Source of the DNA: Eubacteriales bacterium
GTDB taxonomy: Bacteria > Bacillota > Clostridia > Lachnospirales > Lachnospiraceae
Length of the DNA: 64,000 bases
Assembly: GCA_030537935.1 (NCBI GenBank)
Contig: JAUNUY010000002.1
Span: 186,001 to 250,000 of the forward strand
Reading direction: 5' to 3'
The notes under the pieces were generated by a model. The model saw only the letters and a list, made by a program, of their open reading frames with translations. It was not told the DNA's origin and ran no database searches. Numbering within the stretch: position 1 is the stretch's first letter; each line of letters opens with the position of its first letter. The position numbers and the translations under genes were made by a program. Shown one piece after another: positions 59,755 through 64,000 of the stretch.

Positions 59755-59803
59755 TATTTTTTAGACTTTAAGATTACAATGTAATCTTAAAGTCTAAAAA
59801 ATA
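59755..59803. repeat. 49-bp perfect palindrome upstream of the importer operon
   Basis: Arms 59755-59777 and 59781-59803 are exact complements (23 bp) around AAT. The centre reads GATTAC-AAT-GTAATC, the same core as the two TetR-site palindromes. No T-run follows on either strand, so it is not a standard terminator; an operator or a cruciform-forming site is more likely. Confidence 0.85.
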
Positions 59804-59805
59804 GT

Positions 59806-59834
59806 GCATATGGATTACTAAGTAATCCTATGCA
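59806..59834. promoter_or_regulatory. Palindromic operator downstream of tetR
   Basis: GGATTACT-A-AGTAATCC (59812-59828) is a perfect palindrome, extended on each side by TGCATA/TATGCA with one extra base. The GATTACTAAGTAATC core is identical to the site in front of tetR. It lies between tetR and the importer genes, about 130 bases upstream of the first permease. Confidence 0.82.
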
Positions 59835-59850
59835 TAAAATTTTTTCTTCG

Positions 59851-60477
59851 CTAAAGTTCAAAACTTAAAATTTCTGTCCATCCGGCATTAAAAAATTTTT
59901 TCACAGTCATGACATATCTTTTCGCTTCCTCGATATTATAGTCATGCAAAACGATTTCAAACATGCATGAGAAAAAGGAATGCGTAATCATATGCAGTTC
60001 GTTATCGGAAATTACATCATATTTTACACCATGGTCGCTAAAGTATCGTAAGATTTTTTTCGTAGACGCTAAGTCTTTCTCAACCAACTCATCAATTATA
60101 TTCACGTACTTTGTTCCGCCGGAGGCTTCCAGAATCAGCTTAAACTCATCTCTGTGTTTGAAAATAAAATCCACAAATTCAACAGCGGTATCGGCACTAA
60201 TTTTTTGCATGGACTTGATATCTTTTTGATCTAAAAAACTTAAACATTTCATCTCTGCTTGATCATAAATATCAAAGAGCTGCTTTACCGTAGGAGCGAC
60301 TATCTCGCCAAATAACGACTCCTTATCCCCAAAATGTTTATAAAATGCACCATTGGTCACACCCGCGCCTTTGCAGATTTCTCGGACATTTGCTTTTTCA
60401 TATCCTTTTTCTAGAAATTTTGTTTTAGCGCTTTCAATTAATTTTTTATGTGTTAATTCATAATCTCTAGTATTCAT
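59851..60477 (-). CDS. TetR-family transcriptional regulator
   Basis: A 208-residue repressor: N-terminal HTH (KTKFLEKGYEKANVREICKG, then GVTNGAFYKHFGDKESLF) and a variable all-helical ligand domain. It is flanked by identical palindromes, so it should repress itself and the importer genes, with a ligand that may be the transported compound. The start at 60477 follows GGAGG; a longer in-frame start lacks a site. Confidence 0.92.
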   Translation of the reverse strand: MNTRDYELTHKKLIESAKTKFLEKGYEKANVREICKGAGVTNGAFYKHFGDKESLFGEIVAPTVKQLFDIYDQAEMKCLSFLDQKDIKSMQKISADTAVEFVDFIFKHRDEFKLILEASGGTKYVNIIDELVEKDLASTKKILRYFSDHGVKYDVISDNELHMITHSFFSCMFEIVLHDYNIEEAKRYVMTVKKFFNAGWTEILSFEL

Positions 60478-60495
60478 GTTACGCCTCCACAATAA

Positions 60496-60544
60496 GATTA
60501 CTAAGTAATCATTTCAATTATATCATATCCCTTTTACTTGTCAA
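60496..60544 (-). promoter_or_regulatory. tetR promoter with operator
   Basis: Minus strand TTGACA (60539-60544), 16-bp spacer, TATAAT (60517-60522). GATTACT-A-AGTAATC (60496-60510) sits at the expected transcription start, an ideal position for autorepression. Confidence 0.86.
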
Positions 60545-60630
60545 TAGGGTCCCTTGAGAAGTATAGGGGGACAAACTCTTGTCACCGCAAGTATAATTCC
60601 ACCGCTGCATTCCTTTAAGAATCCTAACAT
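60541..60630 (-). CDS. Possible 29-codon small ORF upstream of tetR
   Basis: An ATG at 60630 preceded by GAAGGGAAG opens a 29-codon frame starting MLGFLKECSGG and ending at the tetR -35 box, with two cysteines. An 11-base inverted repeat (60556-60566 with 60672-60682) brackets it and could close a long RNA hairpin. It may be a leader peptide or chance; no family recognised. Confidence 0.25.
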   Translation of the reverse strand: MLGFLKECSGGIILAVTRVCPPILLKGPY

Positions 60631-60852
60631 TTTCTTCCCTTCAAAAACATAGTCTTGTCATCTTTCCGAAGCTATACTTCTCATATAAACTTTGTTTTTT
60701 CTATTCTAAATCATCAATCACCATAATCTTCCTGGATTTTTAGATCTTATAGGCCTATTTTACCCCATTTTTGACATAACATTGCATGTAATTCCAGCCA
60801 CAGCTATCATAGAAGTTTTTGCCTGCTTTTTCTTTTATCGGCCATAAAAGGC

Positions 60853-61302
60853 TCAGAGTTTTCTCAACCAATACAGCTTGAGTAAGCCTGAGAAAATAAG
60901 CTGGGTAAACGCCACAATCATCATCGCAACAAATGCTTCGTAACTTAAATACGCCACTGGCAACGATGCAATAATAATCAGTATCGATAAAACCGATACG
61001 ACCTTTATACCCGACTTCATCCGAATTAGGATTTGCCGCTCATCGTTTTCTTTTAAGAACATCGCTCTCATCAGCTTTTCGTCCCTCATGACACGGTAGT
61101 AATACCCTATTAGAAACACAAAAGCGAATTCAAGCCCCGTAAAAAAGCCAATCACATAATCCGTGATATGTTCTTGGCCGGGAAAACGCTCTTTTAGATA
61201 AAAAACACCAAACATCATTGCAAGTAAAGCAAGAACACAAAGAATCAGTACAAGGGCGATTCTGTCCTTGAGCGTTTTCTTATAGTTTTCCATTCCTTTC
61301 AT
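60853..61302 (-). CDS. Four-helix membrane protein of unknown function (DUF2178-like)
   Basis: A 149-residue protein with four hydrophobic helices (about 14-34, 46-69, 101-121, 123-143) and the charged loop motif NDERQILIRMKS between the pairs, as in DUF2178-type proteins. It begins immediately after the XRE gene's stop, with GAGGAGG upstream, so the two are a translationally linked pair. Such regulator-membrane pairs are common and of unknown function. Confidence 0.72.
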   Translation of the reverse strand: MKGMENYKKTLKDRIALVLILCVLALLAMMFGVFYLKERFPGQEHITDYVIGFFTGLEFAFVFLIGYYYRVMRDEKLMRAMFLKENDERQILIRMKSGIKVVSVLSILIIIASLPVAYLSYEAFVAMMIVAFTQLIFSGLLKLYWLRKL

Positions 61303-61506
61303 CTATTCTTCCTCCTCATCCATTTGAAAAATATCTTCGATTGACAAGTTAAAAAATCGTGCAATCTTAAACGCCAGGGGCAACGATGCAATATACTTCC
61401 CCGTCTCGATTGAGGTGATGGTTTGTCTGGTGACCCCAACCTCCCTTGCCAATTCCTCTTGAGAAAGCTTTCTTTTCTTTCTTAATTCTGGAAGTCGATT
61501 TTTCAT
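61303..61506 (-). CDS. Small XRE-family regulator
   Basis: A 67-residue protein that is nearly all HTH (LPELRKKRKLSQEELAREVG, then VTRQTITSIETGKYIASLPL), followed by an acidic tail. This minimal form occurs widely in Firmicutes next to membrane proteins. The start at 61506 follows GGAGG. Three evenly spaced repeats in its promoter are likely its own operators. Confidence 0.9.
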   Translation of the reverse strand: MKNRLPELRKKRKLSQEELAREVGVTRQTITSIETGKYIASLPLAFKIARFFNLSIEDIFQMDEEEE

Positions 61507-61527
61507 TACGCCTCCTTTTATATGGTT

Positions 61528-61582
61528 TACTTTGCATTTATAGTATAGCTTACTTTGCAATAATTGTCAAGTATACTTTGCA
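61528..61582 (-). promoter_or_regulatory. XRE promoter with three operator repeats at 23-bp spacing
   Basis: Minus strand TTGACA (61565-61570), 17-bp spacer, TATACT (61542-61547). TACTTTGCA (plus-strand reading) occurs at 61528-61536, 61551-61559 and 61574-61582: one copy downstream of the -10, one in the spacer, one upstream of the -35. The exact 23-base period is close to two helical turns. Confidence 0.85.
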
Positions 61583-61854
61583 TTTTCCCGCGACAAAATA
61601 AAAGAACTAAGGGATTACTCCTCGATTCTTTTTATTTGGCATTCTTGTAGGAAACTTTTAGGATACTTGATGCTTGCCATTTGTTCTATTAAATTAATCT
61701 TTAGAAATTATTGTTTATCTGACGGCTTCCCCCACAAAAAGCACCCAAATACCATCCTTACTTTATTTTAAATACTATGAAAACAAGCATTTCTCATAAT
61801 AAAAAAAGGCAGATACCCATGGGCATCTGCCTTCTTTTCTATACGCTATCGCGT
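61583..61854. other. Right boundary of the island
   Basis: AT-rich DNA without a supported gene. It holds an imperfect hairpin around AAATAAAAGAA/TTCTTTTTATTT (about 61597-61639) and the terminator of the hydroxylase gene. No integrase, direct repeat or IS was found. Confidence 0.5.
61801..61833 (-). terminator. Terminator of the molybdenum hydroxylase gene
   Basis: Minus-strand AAGGCAGATGCCC-AT-GGGTATCTGCCTT (13-bp stem, one mismatch) followed by seven T residues. Confidence 0.85.
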
Positions 61855-64000
61855 TTAACGTTTTTTCTTCGCTTTTTTATACGCCGTATTCTCCAACGGC
61901 AGGTTCTTACGGAACTCGCCGTCCAGACGATAATATGCACCTTGGCATGCCGGTGCCGTCGGAATCGTTGCCAATTCACCGACACCAATCGCACCGTAAG
62001 CATATTCAATCCCCGGCTTTTCAATCGTAATGACTTCAATCTCAGGAATCTTGTTCGCTTTGAACAGACCGATGTTACCGTACTTGCCCTTCGGTACACC
62101 ATTATCCAACGGATAATCTTCCGTCAGACCGTAACCCAGACCCATCACGACACCGCCTTCAATCTGTCCGCCCAGCGCCTGCGGGTTGACAATCTTGCCG
62201 ACACCATGTGCCGCTACAACCTTGTAGCATTCACCGTTATCGTCCAGACAAACCAGGTGGGTCGCATAACCGTAAGCAACGTGCGACACGGGATTCGGCT
62301 TGTCGATACCCATGGGATCCGTCTTGGCCAGGTATTCCGCATAGAACTCCTGTCCTTCCAAATCCGCCAAAGTCTTACCGGCGTCCAGCTCGTTCTTGAG
62401 CAAGGTACCCGCACGACGTACGGCTTCACCTGAAACCAAGGTCTGACGGGAACCGGAAGTAACACCGGAGTTCGGTGCAAACTCCGTCGAAGGACTCGGT
62501 ACCACGATACGATCCGCCGGCAAGCCCGTTGCCGACACCGTCATCTGCCAGAAAACGGTCCGAGAACCCTGTCCGATGTCGGATGCACCGACTTGAACAT
62601 ATACCAATCCGTCCTGTACGACCATCTTGCAGCGACCCATATCCGGCAATCCGACGCCGACACCGGCGTTTTTCAAGCCGCAAGCCAGGCCGACATGCTT
62701 TTCAGAGTCGAACCACGGTTTTACCGCTTCCAAGGTCTCTGCCAATGCGGTCGACGGATCGGCAATCTGACCGTTCGGTAATACCTGTCCGGGCCGGATG
62801 GCATTACGATAGCGGATTTCCCAGTCGGATAATCCGGTCTCATCCGCCAAACGGTTAATCAATGCTTCAATCGCAAAGCAGGACTGACAAACACCGAAAC
62901 CGCGGTATGCACCGCCCGGCACGTTGTTCGTATAAACACCGTAACCCTCAATGTCCATGTTCTGATAATTGTAGGGACCCGCCGCATGTGTACATGCACG
63001 TTGCAATACCGGACCGCCCAACGATGCGTAAGCACCCGTATCGAAATAAATGAGCGCCTGCATAAATTGGAAGATACCGTTTTCATCACAACCGATGGTG
63101 AATTCCATATCCGCCGCATGACGCTTCGGGTGGGTAATGATACTTTCCTGACGGGTGAATTTGATTTTACATTTCTTACCCGTGATGTAGGTGACCAATG
63201 CCGCCAGATGCTGCACGCTCATATCCTCTTTACCGCCGAAACCGCCGCCGACCAACGCATTCTCTACATAGACACGTTCTTCCGGCCAATCCAACATATG
63301 GGATACTTCGTGACGCGTGGCATAAACACCCTGATCCGAGGTAATTAATTTGATACCGTCTTTATACGGCATGGAAATACAACACTCCGGCTCCAGGAAA
63401 GCATGCTCCGTAAACGGCGTCTTGAAATGATCCGATACGATATACTTACACTTCGCACGGGCCGCCTCGGGGTCACCCTTGACGAGATGCTCGTGGGTCA
63501 GCATATTTCCTTCACTGTGTACCTTGGGTGCGTCTTCTTTCAATGCCTCTCTGGGATCCGTCACCGGCTCCAGTTCTTCATAGTCGATTTGAACGGCCTT
63601 CTTGGCCTCTGCCAAAATCGCTTCACTCTCCGCTACAACGAGACAGATATTGTCACCCGTGTAGCGCGTGGTCGTTCCCACCGGAATCAACACGTCCCAG
63701 TCGGTCCGTATATGTCCTACTTTGTTCACCGGCACGTCATCCGCCGTGTAAACGGCTACGACGCCGTCCATCGCCAATGCCGCCGATGCATCGATATTCT
63801 TGACAATCGCCCGCGGATACTTGGACTTGATGGGGCTTGCATAGAGCAGGTCATCCATCACGTAATCATCCGCATACAGGCCGGTTCCCAGTACCTTTTC
63901 CGCCACATCAAGACGGGTAATGTCCGAGCCGACCTGACCGTCCGCCGACTCCGCCTGAATGGTTTCTTCACCACGGAGAATCTTCGCCGCCAGTTCAATA
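61855..64000 (-). CDS. Molybdenum hydroxylase (xanthine dehydrogenase/aldehyde oxidoreductase family), 5' end outside the window
   Basis: At least 714 residues of the Mo-cofactor-binding region. The frame stays open past the apparent start at 63906 to the window edge (…ELAAKILRGEETIQ…), so the gene is partial. Family segments: LGTGLYADDYV, GGGFGGKEDMSVQHLAALV, GGAYRGFGVCQSCFAIEAL, the Mo-pterin region GASDIGQGSRTVF and the catalytic glutamate region AIGVGELATIPTAPA. The sequence before residue 63906 resembles the linker after a [2Fe-2S] domain, so a fused single-chain enzyme is likely. Substrate (purine, nicotinate, aldehyde) unknown. Confidence 0.88.
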   Translation of the reverse strand, partial: IELAAKILRGEETIQAESADGQVGSDITRLDVAEKVLGTGLYADDYVMDDLLYASPIKSKYPRAIVKNIDASAALAMDGVVAVYTADDVPVNKVGHIRTDWDVLIPVGTTTRYTGDNICLVVAESEAILAEAKKAVQIDYEELEPVTDPREALKEDAPKVHSEGNMLTHEHLVKGDPEAARAKCKYIVSDHFKTPFTEHAFLEPECCISMPYKDGIKLITSDQGVYATRHEVSHMLDWPEERVYVENALVGGGFGGKEDMSVQHLAALVTYITGKKCKIKFTRQESIITHPKRHAADMEFTIGCDENGIFQFMQALIYFDTGAYASLGGPVLQRACTHAAGPYNYQNMDIEGYGVYTNNVPGGAYRGFGVCQSCFAIEALINRLADETGLSDWEIRYRNAIRPGQVLPNGQIADPSTALAETLEAVKPWFDSEKHVGLACGLKNAGVGVGLPDMGRCKMVVQDGLVYVQVGASDIGQGSRTVFWQMTVSATGLPADRIVVPSPSTEFAPNSGVTSGSRQTLVSGEAVRRAGTLLKNELDAGKTLADLEGQEFYAEYLAKTDPMGIDKPNPVSHVAYGYATHLVCLDDNGECYKVVAAHGVGKIVNPQALGGQIEGGVVMGLGYGLTEDYPLDNGVPKGKYGNIGLFKANKIPEIEVITIEKPGIEYAYGAIGVGELATIPTAPACQGAYYRLDGEFRKNLPLENTAYKKAKKKR

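Noticed and set aside
59755..59803. Terminator after tetR
   Set aside because: The palindrome is perfect but its 3' arm ends in A residues on both strands with no following T-run.
49152..61854. Integrative element with attachment sites
   Set aside because: No integrase, relaxase, transposase, tRNA end or flanking direct repeat is visible in the island, so the mode of acquisition stays open.
61777..62433. Plus-strand open frame of 218 codons
   Set aside because: It runs antisense to the molybdenum hydroxylase and through its terminator; no family features.
63904..63906. GTG at 63906 as the hydroxylase start
   Set aside because: The frame stays open and protein-like through 64000, and no ribosome site precedes the GTG.

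Overview
The window reads as the chromosome of a low-oxygen or strictly anaerobic member of the Bacillota (Clostridia/Tissierellia-like; genus not determinable from sequence alone). Pointers are strong Shine-Dalgarno sites, sigma-A promoters with 17-bp spacers, a ribosomal protein L27 with the Firmicute N-terminal extension next to its protease Prp, rubrerythrin, an LPXTG protein, a Firmicute-type topoisomerase IV and a molybdenum hydroxylase. Most of the window is moderately GC-rich. About 49.3-61.8 kb is clearly AT-rich with different codon use and looks acquired.

Layout. 0-9.8 kb: a complete branched-chain amino-acid operon on the minus strand (leuA-leuB-leuC-leuD-ilvB-ilvN-ilvC-ilvD), preceded by a strong promoter, a 19-codon leader peptide with a Val-Ile-Ile-Leu-Leu-Val run, and an attenuator-like terminator. 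10-15 kb (plus): XRE regulator, MBOAT/AlgX-like acylation pair, methyltransferase plus DUF364 protein. 15-20.5 kb (minus): MATE exporter-parE-parC. 20.9-22.9 kb (plus): LPXTG repeat protein, SNase-like nuclease, DUF1292 protein with a Cys-rich tail. 22.9-31 kb (minus): obg-nadD-yqeK-rsfS-gltX-UvrD-like helicase, then rplU-prp-rpmA. 31-34.4 kb (minus): surface-glycan genes (aminotransferase, sugar-phosphate transferase, GT2) and a DUF1307 lipoprotein. 34.63-34.93 kb (plus): a strong promoter and terminator bracket a highly structured RNA without an ORF. 34.9-38.6 kb (minus): murI, ddl, CofE-like ligase, ArsC/Spx-like protein. 38.7-42.1 kb (plus): iron-complex ABC transporter and fluoride channel crcB. 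42.1-45.5 kb (minus): small membrane protein, rubrerythrin, pgeF and CapA-like genes. 45.6-49.1 kb (plus): malic enzyme, fumarase and nagB.

49.3-61.8 kb (AT-rich, minus): TetR regulator, a nickel/peptide-type ABC importer (two permeases, two ATPases, lipoprotein), a pair of ABC half-transporters of the YbtPQ/IrtAB layout, a MATE protein, and an XRE regulator with a four-helix membrane protein. It looks like a metallophore or peptide uptake and efflux island with its own operators: GATTAC-n3-GTAATC palindromes around tetR, and three TACTTTGCA repeats exactly 23 bp apart in the XRE promoter. The window ends inside a molybdenum hydroxylase gene.

The best candidates for undescribed biology are the structured RNA at 34.67-34.93 kb, the peptide-leader attenuator of the ilv-leu operon (Firmicutes normally use a T-box there), the acquired transport island with its palindromes, and the CofE-like ligase next to ddl and murI.
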